The position numbers and the translations under genes were made by a program. This document shows positions 1-9,216 of a DNA stretch of 64,000 nt, in pieces (within the stretch, counting starts at the first letter, position 1; the number at the start of each line of letters is the position of its first letter). The notes under the pieces were generated by a model. The model did no database searches and had not been told where the DNA came from. It saw only the letters and a program-made list of their open reading frames with translations. This DNA comes from Flagellimonas abyssi (GTDB lineage: Bacteria > Bacteroidota > Bacteroidia > Flavobacteriales > Flavobacteriaceae), in the NCBI RefSeq assembly GCF_019457905.1, contig NZ_JAHZSV010000001.1:464899-528898 (forward strand), read 5' to 3'.

Positions 1-1118
1 TTAAATGCCTTTTCATAAAGGTCTTCATATAAGGGAAGAATGTGTACAATGTCGAATTTAGAAGCTACATTGAAAGCGTTTTCCTTGAACCTTTCGAGGG
101 TTTCATCGTCCTTCAAAATCTCAATGGCCTTTGTTGCCATGGTCTCTACATCGCCAACATCCGCCAGATAACCAGATACACCATCGATGTTAACTTCTGG
201 TATACCTCCCGTATTGCTGGAAACTATCGCTACCTTATTGATCATGGCCTCCAATGCCGCCAAACCAAAACTTTCAGTTTCCGAGGGCAACAGAAACAAA
301 TCGGAAAAGCAAAGAATACGGTCAATCTCATTGCTGTTACCTAAAAACAGGACCTTATCCTTAATCCCCAATGAATCACACAAATCTTCTGCTTTTTCCT
401 TTTCCGGGCCTTCACCCACCATGATAAGTTTAGCTGGCATTTCCTTTTGGATGCGATGGAATATTTTGATGACGTCCGGAATACGCTTTACCTTTCTAAA
501 ATTACTTATGTGTGTTATGATGCGTTCATTTTCCTTCGCCATCATACTACGTTGGCAATCTGTGTAGGTCTTTTTGTACTTTGTTGTTTCTATAAAATTA
601 GGAATCACCTCGATTTCCTTCTCTAAATCAAAAAGTTTTAAAGTCTCACTTTTAAGGGCTTCGGAAACAGAGGTCACCACATCGGATTTGTTTATACTGA
701 ACGTTACCGCTGGTTTGTAAAAAGGGTGCTTGCCCACCAAGGTAATGTCCGTTCCATGAAGCGTTGTGATCATAGGGATAAAAATCCCATATTCCTGAAG
801 CATTTTTTTTGCCATATATCCAGCATAGGCATGTGGAATGGCATAGTGCACGTGCAACAGTTCAATATCATATAGTTTGATGGTGTCCACCAACTTACTT
901 GACAGGGCCAGCTCATAGGGTTGGTAATGGAACAACGGATATTCCGGCACATGCACCTCATGAAAATGGATATTGTTTCCCAAAAGTTCCAATCGAACAG
1001 GCTGACGGTACGTGATAAAGTGTACTTCGTGCCCCCGTTCTGCAAGGGCAATACCCAATTCCGTGGCAACAACGCCACTACCGCCAAAGGTCGGGTAACA
1101 CACAATCGCTATTTTCAT
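1..1118 (-). CDS. bshA: N-acetyl-alpha-D-glucosaminyl L-malate synthase BshA, 3' end cut by window edge
   Basis: This is a GT4-family glycosyltransferase that joins UDP-GlcNAc to L-malate, the first step of bacillithiol synthesis in the cytoplasm. The frame is open from the ATG at 1118 to base 1 with no stop, so 372 codons are visible. The family is usually about 375-380 residues, so only a few C-terminal residues are missing. The N-terminus shows the BshA signature GGSGVVATELG followed by RGHEVHFITYRQP, then HVHYAIPHAYAGYMAK, and further on FLLPSETESFGLAALEAM and SSNTGGIPEV, the nucleotide-sugar site of GT4 enzymes. It begins 29 bp after the stop of the NagZ/serine-hydrolase gene and is probably the last or next-to-last gene of that operon. 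Family assignment is strong; the bacillithiol role follows from the family. Confidence 0.9.
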   Translation of the reverse strand, partial: MKIAIVCYPTFGGSGVVATELGIALAERGHEVHFITYRQPVRLELLGNNIHFHEVHVPEYPLFHYQPYELALSSKLVDTIKLYDIELLHVHYAIPHAYAGYMAKKMLQEYGIFIPMITTLHGTDITLVGKHPFYKPAVTFSINKSDVVTSVSEALKSETLKLFDLEKEIEVIPNFIETTKYKKTYTDCQRSMMAKENERIITHISNFRKVKRIPDVIKIFHRIQKEMPAKLIMVGEGPEKEKAEDLCDSLGIKDKVLFLGNSNEIDRILCFSDLFLLPSETESFGLAALEAMINKVAIVSSNTGGIPEVNIDGVSGYLADVGDVETMATKAIEILKDDETLERFKENAFNVASKFDIVHILPLYEDLYEKAF

Positions 1119-1147
1119 AAGAACAAATCTACGGCAATATTTTATAC

Positions 1148-4060
1148 CTAATTAATAATGGAATCATAAATGGCCTGTTGTATACGGGTCCTCAGCCCGG
1201 ATTTTATGAGCAAGGTGTTTGTTGCCGAGGGATAGGTCCTATTGGACAAAAACACATAAACAATTTTCTCATCAGGGTCTGCCCATGTATAGGTTCCAGT
1301 AAACCCACTGTGTCCAAAACTCTTTTGGGAGACACATCCACAAGTTGGCCCACTTTCATTCAACTGTGGCTTATCAAAACCGACACCTCTCCGTACGTTC
1401 TTATTACAGAAATAGCAGGTATTGAAACGCTTTACCGTTCGTGCATTAAAAAACTGTTCCCCACCATAATAACCTCCCTGTAAATACATCTGCATAATCT
1501 TGGCTACCTCATTGGCTGTACTAAAAAGACCTGCATGGCCACCTACTCCGCCCTGCATGGCCGCACCCATATCATGTACATAACCCTGCACGGTTTGATA
1601 CCTGTAATAGTCGTCCTCTTCCGATGGAACTATCTCTTCTTTGGAAAATTTTTTGAGCGGATTAAACGTTGTTCGCTGCAGTCCCATGGGGATATACAGA
1701 AATTCATTGACCAGTTCATCTATGGGCCTACTATATGTTTTTTCGATATATTCCTTAAAAACGTAGTAACCTACATCGCTATACCTGTACCGATTCGATT
1801 TTAGGCTTTGCCGACCAATTCTGTTGTAAATGGAATCTTTGTATGACCTTGTGAGGTATAAATGCTCAGCTACTTTATAAGGAAATGCTTCGGATGGATT
1901 AGGGCTATAAAACTCTGATGATGGTTTCCTGTCCTTGTCCAACGTATCCAAATAAAAAGCAATCCAGGAAGGTAGGCGCCCATAATGCGACAGAGCCTTG
2001 AGCACTGAAACATCTTTGAGCTCGGTATCTGCATACGCTGGAATTAGGTCTTTAAAAGTATCGTTCAAAGCTATTTTTCCTTCCTCTTCCATTTTCATGA
2101 TCATTGGCAAAGTAGAAAGTATCTTTGTCAGTGAAGCTAGGTCGTAAATGGATTCTTCAGATATTTTTTCTTCAGAATCATACGTAGGGTGACCAAAATT
2201 CTTGTTGTAAATAACCTTTCCTTTTCTGGCAATCAATACCTGCGCACCCGGAAACATTAAGGAATCCAATCCCTGCTGTACCAATGTGTCCACCTCGGCC
2301 AATAATTCCGAACTCATACCGACCCTTTCCGGAATACTGTAGCCCAAACGTTGAATGGGTTCCACAGCAACTCCTGTTCCTACGGGGAACTCATCATGGG
2401 CCGAGACTGGAAGTTTTCCCGTAGCTCCTATAGCACCAAATATCACTTCTGCCACCTTTTCTTGAGCTATCTTACTGTTCTGATACCCTACCACTACGCC
2501 ATCCATGGTATCAAAGTTGAGAACGTCCAACAAAGCATAGGGTCTTGCAAAAAGGGCCAAGATAGTATTACTGGTTCGCAAGCGGGAGATTTCCTCCATC
2601 CAAAAAAGTTCGTTCTTGGAAAATTTATATCCTTTCCAAGGACTTGAATTGTCTTTATGAAAACCGATAATGACCAAGTTGTAATTGGCGAGCTCTTTTT
2701 TATATTGTGCAATATCCTTGGCTTTGATGTGGGTTACCTTATAGTATTTGTTAAGTGATTCATGGAAAGTGCTCCCGGAATCATCGCCAAAATGTACGTA
2801 TGCAATTTTCTTGTTGTCCAATTTTTTGATGGGCATCAAGGAAAAATTGTTTTTCGCTACCGTTATGGCCGCTTCAATGGCCTGTTCATAGATTACATCG
2901 TTCTCAACTCCATTCAAATCTTCATACAAATTCTCCAACTTTACGGGTTGATAATTGTACAGACCAGCTTTGTATTTGGCCATTAATATCTTTTTGACGG
3001 ATTCTGCCAACCGTTCCTCCGTAATCAATCCCTCACCATATGCCTGGATGAAAGTTTCTTTTGCCTTAAGGACATTCTCGGGCATCAATAGCAAATCGTT
3101 ACCTGCCAAAAAAGCTTCCAGTTCCACTTTGCCCTCTGGAGCAAATTCGGATACCGCCTTCATATTCAAAGCATCGGTGATAACCAAACCTTCAAAACCC
3201 AATTGGTTTTTCAATACTCCGGTAACAATACTCTTGGAAAGCGTGGATGGGTGGCCCTCCCTGCTCTCCAAGCTGGGAACATCCAAATGTGCGACCATGG
3301 TAGAGCTTAGTCCGGCCTCCATTGTTTTTTTGAAGGGATAAAGTTCTATGGAATCCAACCGTTCCACGGAAGAGGTGATGATAGGTAAGGATTTATGGGA
3401 ATCCGTGGCGGTATCTCCATGGCCTGGAAAGTGCTTGCCACTTGAAAGCACGCCAGCCTTTTCCATTCCACGAACAAAAGCACGTCCTTTTTGGGCCACA
3501 TTTTTAGGATCTTCCCCAAACGAGCGATTTCCGATAATAGGGTTCTGCGGGTTGTTGTTCACATCCAAGTCCGGCGCAAAATTAATGTGGACGCCCAAAC
3601 GCTTGGCATGTTTTCCAATTTGATAACCTATCTTTTCTACGATGGTACTATCCCGAATGGCTCCCAAGGTCATGTTCCACGGAAATGCATAAGTAGAGTC
3701 CAAACGCATGGCCAGTCCCCACTCTGCATCGGAACCGATGAGCAACGGTACTTTGGAAACGGATTGGTATTCGTTGGTCAATTTAGCTTGTTGTTCCGGT
3801 CCGCCAACCAAAAAGATGACGCCTCCTATACCTTGTTCCTCAACAATGTTCTTGACCTTATCGGTCGCAGCTTTGCTTTGGTTCGATGCAACGCTTACCA
3901 TGAACAACTGTCCTACTTTTTCCTGTAGGGACATGTTCGCGTATTGATTTTCGACCCATGCCATTTGAGCCACCGAGTCTTTGACAATCAAGGGATTTGA
4001 CTGTCCAAAGGTTTGAATGCATACGAGTAGGAAAAAGGGGAATTGGAGTATTTTCCGCAT
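1148..4060 (-). CDS. GH3 beta-N-acetylhexosaminidase (NagZ-like) fused to a serine beta-lactamase-type hydrolase
   Basis: This is an exported two-enzyme fusion of 970 residues. I start it at the second ATG (4060) because that gives the signal peptide MRKILQFPFFLLVCIQTFGQ; an ATG seven codons earlier would spoil it. Residues about 35-375 are a GH3 N-terminal barrel with the NagZ loop KHFPGHG (about 211-217) and DSH (about 220-222), the His/Asp acid-base pair of bacterial hexosaminidases, and the nucleophile in VITDALNMKAV (about 296). A GH3 C-terminal-like domain follows. Residues about 585-970 form a class C beta-lactamase/penicillin-binding fold with SLTK (about 643-646), a YSD motif and HSG near the end. 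The likely substrates are GlcNAc-containing muropeptides, cut and further trimmed in the periplasm. The neighbours are cell-wall and envelope genes. Whether the second domain is a peptidase or an esterase cannot be told. Confidence 0.87.
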   Translation of the reverse strand: MRKILQFPFFLLVCIQTFGQSNPLIVKDSVAQMAWVENQYANMSLQEKVGQLFMVSVASNQSKAATDKVKNIVEEQGIGGVIFLVGGPEQQAKLTNEYQSVSKVPLLIGSDAEWGLAMRLDSTYAFPWNMTLGAIRDSTIVEKIGYQIGKHAKRLGVHINFAPDLDVNNNPQNPIIGNRSFGEDPKNVAQKGRAFVRGMEKAGVLSSGKHFPGHGDTATDSHKSLPIITSSVERLDSIELYPFKKTMEAGLSSTMVAHLDVPSLESREGHPSTLSKSIVTGVLKNQLGFEGLVITDALNMKAVSEFAPEGKVELEAFLAGNDLLLMPENVLKAKETFIQAYGEGLITEERLAESVKKILMAKYKAGLYNYQPVKLENLYEDLNGVENDVIYEQAIEAAITVAKNNFSLMPIKKLDNKKIAYVHFGDDSGSTFHESLNKYYKVTHIKAKDIAQYKKELANYNLVIIGFHKDNSSPWKGYKFSKNELFWMEEISRLRTSNTILALFARPYALLDVLNFDTMDGVVVGYQNSKIAQEKVAEVIFGAIGATGKLPVSAHDEFPVGTGVAVEPIQRLGYSIPERVGMSSELLAEVDTLVQQGLDSLMFPGAQVLIARKGKVIYNKNFGHPTYDSEEKISEESIYDLASLTKILSTLPMIMKMEEEGKIALNDTFKDLIPAYADTELKDVSVLKALSHYGRLPSWIAFYLDTLDKDRKPSSEFYSPNPSEAFPYKVAEHLYLTRSYKDSIYNRIGRQSLKSNRYRYSDVGYYVFKEYIEKTYSRPIDELVNEFLYIPMGLQRTTFNPLKKFSKEEIVPSEEDDYYRYQTVQGYVHDMGAAMQGGVGGHAGLFSTANEVAKIMQMYLQGGYYGGEQFFNARTVKRFNTCYFCNKNVRRGVGFDKPQLNESGPTCGCVSQKSFGHSGFTGTYTWADPDEKIVYVFLSNRTYPSATNTLLIKSGLRTRIQQAIYDSIIN

Positions 4061-4152
4061 AAATATCTTGTCTTGAACCACAACTTAATGCCAATAAAAA
4101 TATTGCATTTCGTCGAGGAAAGTATGGAAATTAAGATAAATTAAGGGTTTTG

Positions 4153-4647
4153 CTATACAAATCTGGAGTGCCAACTTTCGCTAGCGGGAACCTCCCAGTT
4201 TTCCAAGTATTCCTGTTTGGTAGCGACCAAGTTGTTGAATACGATGGTACTTGGGGAAACTGATTTGGCCTTGGCCAGTTTCTTAAAATCAATCAATGGC
4301 TTATAGGTTATAAACTCCCCTTGTTTAAAAGAAACGTTCATTCTATCCAGTAGTTCCACATTATATTTTTGCTCCAAACTTTGGATAAAGTGCACAGAGG
4401 CGTCAATGGAACATCCCGAAGCACTGACATTGGTCTGGTCCAATCCAATGACGATAAACCGTTTGTATTTTATCTCAAAACCTGCATGCAGGTCACTTCC
4501 ATGGGCCGTCCATTCCTTTAAAAAAGCGGTCAGGCTTTCCTCCAGTTCTTTCTGTTCTTCCTCCGTAAAGCTCCTGTTGGCTTGGTAAATCCAAACTCTG
4601 GAGTGGTCCGGCAATTCTTTAAAATCTGCTAGCATATATTTTTTCAA
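4153..4647 (-). CDS. conserved Bacteroidota protein of unknown function
   Basis: This is a soluble 164-residue protein with no signal peptide and no membrane segment. I recognise it as a small conserved flavobacterial family that databases often label as an ABC-transporter ATPase; no Walker A or B motif is visible, so that label is not supported here. The middle part carries GLDQTNVSASGCSIDASVHF followed by a predicted alpha/beta fold. It lies 40 bp downstream of the Fe-S protein gene and 92 bp upstream of the NagZ fusion, in the same direction, so it is probably co-transcribed with the envelope operon. The start at 4647 could instead be the Met five codons in (MLADF). I assign no function. 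Confidence 0.72.
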   Translation of the reverse strand: MKKYMLADFKELPDHSRVWIYQANRSFTEEEQKELEESLTAFLKEWTAHGSDLHAGFEIKYKRFIVIGLDQTNVSASGCSIDASVHFIQSLEQKYNVELLDRMNVSFKQGEFITYKPLIDFKKLAKAKSVSPSTIVFNNLVATKQEYLENWEVPASESWHSRFV

Positions 4648-4687
4648 TAAGGTCTCGACAATGCTCGACTTGAATTATAAACTTCTT

Positions 4688-5479
4688 TTACAATCCCTGG
4701 GAATTCGCCAACACTTCGGCCACATCCAAGACTGTAACACTATCCTCTTTTTCGTATGCCTTGATACCATCTGTCATCATGGTATTGCAATATGGGCATC
4801 CTGTGGCTATAATATTAGGATTGGTCTCCAAAGCGCCTTTTGTACGCAGCACGTTGACGTCCATATCTCCCTTTTCGGGCTCTTTGAACATTTGTGCACC
4901 ACCAGCCCCACAGCACAGTGCCGCTTTTTTATGGCGCTTCATTTCTACCAATTCTGCATTGGTTTTGGCAAGAAGTTCCCTTGGAGCATCAAAAACGGAA
5001 TTGGCCCTGCCCAAATAACATGGGTCATGAAACGTGATACGTTTTCCTTTGTATCCGTCACCGGTAATGGTCAAACGACCGTTGTCGATAAGTTCTTTAA
5101 GGTATTGTGTATGGTGCAGTACATCATAGTTCCCTCCCAAACTTGGATACTCGTTTTTTAACGTATTGAAAGAATGTGGGTCACAGGTTACAATTCGCTT
5201 AATTTCATAGCCATTCAACAACTCGATATTCATCATGGCCTGCATCTGAAACAAAAACTCGTTCCCTGCCCGTTTGGCCACATCGCCCGTTGAACTTTCT
5301 TCTGTTCCCAAGACCGCAAAATCAACATTGGCCTTGTTCAGCAACTTTACAAAAGCTCTTGATATCTTCTTGGCACGATCATCAAAACTACCGGCAGAAC
5401 CGACCCAGAACAATATCTCTGGCTGTTTTCCTTCTGCCATAAACTCCTGCATGGTCTTGACCTTCAATTGTTCGCTCAT
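4688..5479 (-). CDS. CCG-domain (Fe-S)-binding protein, HdrB/LutA/GlpC-like
   Basis: This cytoplasmic 263-residue protein belongs to the cysteine-rich (CCG) domain family seen in heterodisulfide reductase subunit B and LutA. The second CCG unit is intact: HDPCYLGR, then ALCCGAGGAQMF and ATGCPYCNTMMTDG, the ligands of a non-cubane or regular Fe-S cluster. The first unit (EILFWVGSAGSFDDRAKK onwards) has lost its usual cysteines, which is common in this Bacteroidota branch. It starts 10 bp after the membrane Fe-S gene and almost certainly forms a two-protein electron-transfer module with it. The electron donor and acceptor are not known from sequence. Confidence 0.85.
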   Translation of the reverse strand: MSEQLKVKTMQEFMAEGKQPEILFWVGSAGSFDDRAKKISRAFVKLLNKANVDFAVLGTEESSTGDVAKRAGNEFLFQMQAMMNIELLNGYEIKRIVTCDPHSFNTLKNEYPSLGGNYDVLHHTQYLKELIDNGRLTITGDGYKGKRITFHDPCYLGRANSVFDAPRELLAKTNAELVEMKRHKKAALCCGAGGAQMFKEPEKGDMDVNVLRTKGALETNPNIIATGCPYCNTMMTDGIKAYEKEDSVTVLDVAEVLANSQGL

Positions 5480-5489
5480 AGTTTTAGAT

Positions 5490-6815
5490 TTATTCGTTTA
5501 CCCAGTTTAGACGGTCCATTTGGTTGTACGGCCAAGGGGCCCCGTTGTTTTCGATATTGGACATCATATTGTTCAACTCGGTAGGCGCCGCAGACTGTTC
5601 CATCACCAAATACCTACGCATTTCCACGATAATGGACAATGGATCTATGCTCACGGGACAAGCCTGCACGCACGCATTACACGTTGTACATGCCCATAGT
5701 TCCTCCGGGGTAATATAATCGTTCAATAATTGTTTGCCATCGGAAACAAACTCTCCTTTATTGGCATCCATGATTTTACCCACCTCCTCCAACCGGTCAC
5801 GGGTATCCATCATTATTTTTCGGGGTGATAGTTTTTTACCTGTTTGATTGGCCGGACATTCTGATGTACATCGCCCACACTCGGTACAGGTATACGCATT
5901 GAGCAATTGCACCCAGTTTAGGTCCATGACATCGGATGCCCCAAATTTTTCCGGCTCGCCGGTATCTTGTTCGGCCGGAGCAGCATAAGGGTCTGCATCA
6001 GGGTCCATCATCAATTTGACCTCCTTGGTGACCGATTCCAGATTATTGAACTGCCCTTGTGGCTTCACTTTACCATAATAAGTGTTAGGAAATGCCAAAA
6101 GGATATGTAAATGTTTGGAGTAATACAGGTAGTTCAAAAAGGCCAAAATGCCTAAAATATGTAACCACCATGCTGTTCTTTCAACCAAGATCAAGGAAGA
6201 TTCGGAAAGCCCATCCAAAATTGGAACAATAAATTGACTTACTGGAAATGCTCCTGCTTCGTGATAATGCTCGGCACCCAGTTGCTGCAACTGAAAATCG
6301 GCTGCGTTCATGGTGAGAAACAAAATCATCAGTACAAACTCAATGTACAGAATCATATTTCCATCTGTTTTGGGCCACCCTTTCATCTCAGGTTTTATAA
6401 AACGCTGTATCCTGATGATGTTCCTTCGTATCCAAAAAACCACCACGGCCACAATGACCAGAAGCGCCAATACCTCAAAAGAGCCTATCAAAAAGTCATA
6501 AATAGAACCTAGGGGAGAAAATAACCTGTGGGTTCCAAAAAGCCCATCGAGGATAATTTCCAGTACTTCGATATTGATGATGATAAAGCCCACATAAACG
6601 ATCACATGCATAATGCCCGCTATTGGACGTACCACCATTTTTGTTTGGCCCAAGGCTATTCTTGCCATGTTCTTCCAACGTTTTGATTTGTTGTCGCTTA
6701 CATCAACATCTTTACCTAGTTTGATGTTACGGGACAACTTTTTTACGTTCCGGGCAAAAAAACCAATACCCAAAATAAGGGCCACGGCAAATATGATATT
6801 GGGCAAATACTCCAT
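5490..6815 (-). CDS. membrane-anchored 4Fe-4S ferredoxin-type oxidoreductase, HdrD/GlpC-like
   Basis: This is an integral membrane electron carrier of 441 residues. The N-terminal half has about five or six hydrophobic segments, the first being LPNIIFAVALILGIGFF and others near residues 65-90, 105-130, 150-170 and 205-235, resembling a NarI-like cytochrome-b domain. The C-terminal half is soluble with two 4Fe-4S motifs, CTECGRCTSECP and CTTCNACVQACP. Its start abuts the stop of the MlaD-like gene, and the CCG Fe-S protein follows after 10 bp. The pair probably passes electrons between a quinone pool and an unknown soluble partner. Haem ligands were not checked in detail. Confidence 0.85.
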   Translation of the reverse strand: MEYLPNIIFAVALILGIGFFARNVKKLSRNIKLGKDVDVSDNKSKRWKNMARIALGQTKMVVRPIAGIMHVIVYVGFIIINIEVLEIILDGLFGTHRLFSPLGSIYDFLIGSFEVLALLVIVAVVVFWIRRNIIRIQRFIKPEMKGWPKTDGNMILYIEFVLMILFLTMNAADFQLQQLGAEHYHEAGAFPVSQFIVPILDGLSESSLILVERTAWWLHILGILAFLNYLYYSKHLHILLAFPNTYYGKVKPQGQFNNLESVTKEVKLMMDPDADPYAAPAEQDTGEPEKFGASDVMDLNWVQLLNAYTCTECGRCTSECPANQTGKKLSPRKIMMDTRDRLEEVGKIMDANKGEFVSDGKQLLNDYITPEELWACTTCNACVQACPVSIDPLSIIVEMRRYLVMEQSAAPTELNNMMSNIENNGAPWPYNQMDRLNWVNE

Positions 6816-7802
6816 TTATTGATTTTCTTTTTGTTGTATGGAATCAAGCTGCTCGGCCGGATCGTCCTCCGGCAGGGTATATTCTTTTTGCTTTTTGCCA
6901 AACACCGAAACATTTACGTAGCGTTTGGGGTTAAGCCTAAAATCCTGTAGCAAAAGGTCCAACTCCTTGGATGCCTCGGCCAGATTGTCGTAAAGGGCAT
7001 CGTCTTGGTGCAGTTTGCCCAGAGACCCTTCGCCTCTTTCTATTTTGGCCAAGATGGCGTTCAACTTGTTGACGGTAGTTTTGAACTCGGTCAATGTTCC
7101 TCCCAAATCAGAATTTACAAGCGAATCGGAAAGTTTTGAAAAATTGGAGGTAATATGACTTACATTTTTTAGAGAGCTGTCCAATTGCATTTTGTTGTTA
7201 TCCAACAGAACGTTCAAATTATCGGCACTTGTCTTAAAAGATTTTACCAACTGGTTCAATGAAGTGATGGTTTCCTGCAGCTGCTTTTTGGTCGGGTCGT
7301 CCAATATTTGGTTTACGTTCATCAACAATGAATCTGCATTGGAGACCGCTCCCTCCACCTTCATCTGCAAGGGCGTCAATTTCTGCTGTACTAATTCGGT
7401 AAGCCCTGGTTTTATTTTGGATTGTAGCGTATCTCCCGATTTTGCCGGTGGCGCATTATCCAATACTGGTACAATTTGCACTCCCTTACCACCAATAATA
7501 CCCGTATCAAACAATTCTGCGATACTATTACTGGAGAACTCAAATTCGTTGGTAACGGTCAAGGTCACCAATAATTTCCCGGACCCATCCCTGAACCTGA
7601 TATCGGTAACATTACCGACATCAAAACCGTTGATCGTCACCTTTGTTCCTGGTTGCAAACCTCCTACATCATCATAAACGGCGTAAAAAGTTTTACTTTT
7701 TTCAAAAAGAGCGGAGGATTTTAAGTAGCTAAGTCCAAAGATCAAGGCCACTATTCCAGCGACTACAATGATCCCAGTTTTTATTTCCCTGGATAGTTTC
7801 AA
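6816..7802 (-). CDS. MlaD/MCE-family lipid transport protein
   Basis: This inner-membrane-anchored periplasmic protein of 328 residues belongs to the MCE family, which binds lipids for transport across the envelope. One N-terminal membrane helix (TGIIVVAGIVALIFGLSYL) is followed by an MCE domain at about residues 35-115 with VYDDVGGLQPGTKVTINGFD and VGNVTDIRFRDGSGKLLVTL. The rest is long helical sequence with repeated Asn/Leu-rich segments, typical of MlaD tails, ending in a Gln/Glu-rich stretch. It lies 65 bp downstream of the amidase gene in the same direction. No MlaE or MlaF homologue is in the window, so the permease and ATPase partners must be elsewhere. Confidence 0.88.
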   Translation of the reverse strand: MKLSREIKTGIIVVAGIVALIFGLSYLKSSALFEKSKTFYAVYDDVGGLQPGTKVTINGFDVGNVTDIRFRDGSGKLLVTLTVTNEFEFSSNSIAELFDTGIIGGKGVQIVPVLDNAPPAKSGDTLQSKIKPGLTELVQQKLTPLQMKVEGAVSNADSLLMNVNQILDDPTKKQLQETITSLNQLVKSFKTSADNLNVLLDNNKMQLDSSLKNVSHITSNFSKLSDSLVNSDLGGTLTEFKTTVNKLNAILAKIERGEGSLGKLHQDDALYDNLAEASKELDLLLQDFRLNPKRYVNVSVFGKKQKEYTLPEDDPAEQLDSIQQKENQ

Positions 7803-7867
7803 AAGATTCGGTTTATGTTTTAAACAAAATTAGGAATAATTTTCACAAGAGGGCATTTGAAGCATTG

Positions 7868-9088
7868 CTACTTCAACGCGTCCGTTATCGGAACCCTTAC
7901 CCCATTTTTGTATGCAACTATATAGGATGTGGTATAACCCTTTGCATCCGCATCATTTTTCAACCGCTTAGCCGCCTCATAATTGCTGGCATTACCATAC
8001 ATATATCTAAACATGTTCTTATATGGCTCTTTGGACAATTGATCCAGCCCGTTAAAATTATCCGGTCTTAAAGGTATCGTTTTTCCACTTGCCATTAGCT
8101 GTACTTTAAAAACTACATCTGTATCCTTGGATTCAACAACAATTTCTTTTTCCGATTCGGATGAAGCGGCAGTATTGATTTCTTGTTTTACCAGTTCCTT
8201 TTCAACTGTTGTTTCTTTGATTATTTCTTTAGGCGTTTCTTCTTTGACATTGTCAACAACTTCAACGTCTTCAATCTTTTGTGCCTCAGGAACGGAAATT
8301 GAAGTAGTAAGGCCCATTTCTTCTTTATATGCCAAAACCGCTTTAGCAATGGCATTTCCCATTTCTTCCTGACCGCTTTTTGAATTAAGATAGCTTCCTT
8401 CACTCTTATTGGTCAAAAATCCGGCCTCGACCAAGACACTTGGCATAAAGGTCTGGTGCAGTACAATGAATCCCGCTTGCTTGACTTTTCGATCCTTACG
8501 CTTTAACTGTTTTGTAAAATTGTCCTGAAGTTTTTTGCCCAATTGTATGCTCTGGTCCAAAAACTCTTCCTGCATAATGGTAAGACCAATTACCGATTCA
8601 GGGGAATTAATGTCGTACTCGGCATACCGTTGTTCATAATTATCCTCCAAATAGATTACAGAGTTCTCTTTCTTGGCCACCTCAAAGTTTTGACGGTTGG
8701 CATGCAACCCCAATACATAGGTCTCGGTACCATAAGCATCAGAACTATGGGCATTGCAATGTACGGATACAAATAAATCCGCATTGGCCTTGTTGGCAAT
8801 CTCCCCTCGCTCGAACAGATCCACAAATGTGTCATCATCACGTGTGTAGACCACCTTAATATCTTGATGCTTTTCCAGCTGTTTTCCTACATTGAGTACA
8901 ATGGCCAGGGCAATTTTTTTCTCCAAATAACCATTTCCAATGTTTCCGGGGTCATGTCCACCATGCCCTGCATCCAAAACAACAACAAATTTATCCTTCG
9001 ATTGAACCTCGGTATCATTTTTGTTGAATGAGGTCAAAGGAAGGGCCAGAAGTATAACAACTAAAAATGCCAACCGACTTTTATTCAT
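7868..9088 (-). CDS. N-acetylmuramoyl-L-alanine amidase with C-terminal SPOR-like domain
   Basis: This exported zinc amidase cleaves the bond between MurNAc and the stem peptide. I start it at the ATG at 9088, which gives MNKSRLAFLVVILLALPLTSF, a good signal peptide; a longer reading adds 18 unlikely residues. The Amidase_3 domain spans about residues 33-255, with zinc and catalytic residues visible in DAGHGGHDPGN, GYLEKKIALAI, VSVHCNAHSS and VLVEAGFLTN. A Glu/Val/Lys-rich linker of about 70 residues follows, then a domain of about 80 residues (VVFKVQLMASG to AYKNGVRVPITDALK) that resembles SPOR, a denuded-glycan binding domain. It heads the minus-strand envelope operon and diverges from lptD. 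Confidence 0.9.
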   Translation of the reverse strand: MNKSRLAFLVVILLALPLTSFNKNDTEVQSKDKFVVVLDAGHGGHDPGNIGNGYLEKKIALAIVLNVGKQLEKHQDIKVVYTRDDDTFVDLFERGEIANKANADLFVSVHCNAHSSDAYGTETYVLGLHANRQNFEVAKKENSVIYLEDNYEQRYAEYDINSPESVIGLTIMQEEFLDQSIQLGKKLQDNFTKQLKRKDRKVKQAGFIVLHQTFMPSVLVEAGFLTNKSEGSYLNSKSGQEEMGNAIAKAVLAYKEEMGLTTSISVPEAQKIEDVEVVDNVKEETPKEIIKETTVEKELVKQEINTAASSESEKEIVVESKDTDVVFKVQLMASGKTIPLRPDNFNGLDQLSKEPYKNMFRYMYGNASNYEAAKRLKNDADAKGYTTSYIVAYKNGVRVPITDALK

Positions 9089-9121
9089 AAGATTTGAGTA
9101 ATTATAGTGTCCAGTAATGGT

Positions 9122-9172
9122 TAAAAATATTGTAATCCCCAATTAGTAGAACAAAAAATATATGTAAGTTTG
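9122..9172. promoter_or_regulatory. divergent promoter region of amidase and lptD
   Basis: On the plus strand TAAGTTTG at 9165-9172 fits the Bacteroidota -7 consensus TAnnTTTG, 45 bp before the lptD start, but no good -33 TTTG is seen. On the minus strand TATTTTTA (complement of 9122-9129) with TTTTG (complement of 9152-9156), 22 bp apart, is a weaker match serving the amidase operon. These are inferred from consensus only. Confidence 0.35.
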
Positions 9173-9216
9173 ATCCCTGAACTGGGCCAACTAGCACAAA
9201 AATAGGATTTATCACG

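Noticed and set aside
187..567. 126-codon open frame antisense to bshA
   Set aside because: The minus strand encodes a complete, motif-rich BshA over the same bases.
4153..4647. ABC-transporter ATPase label for the 164-residue protein
   Set aside because: No Walker A, Walker B or signature motif is present.
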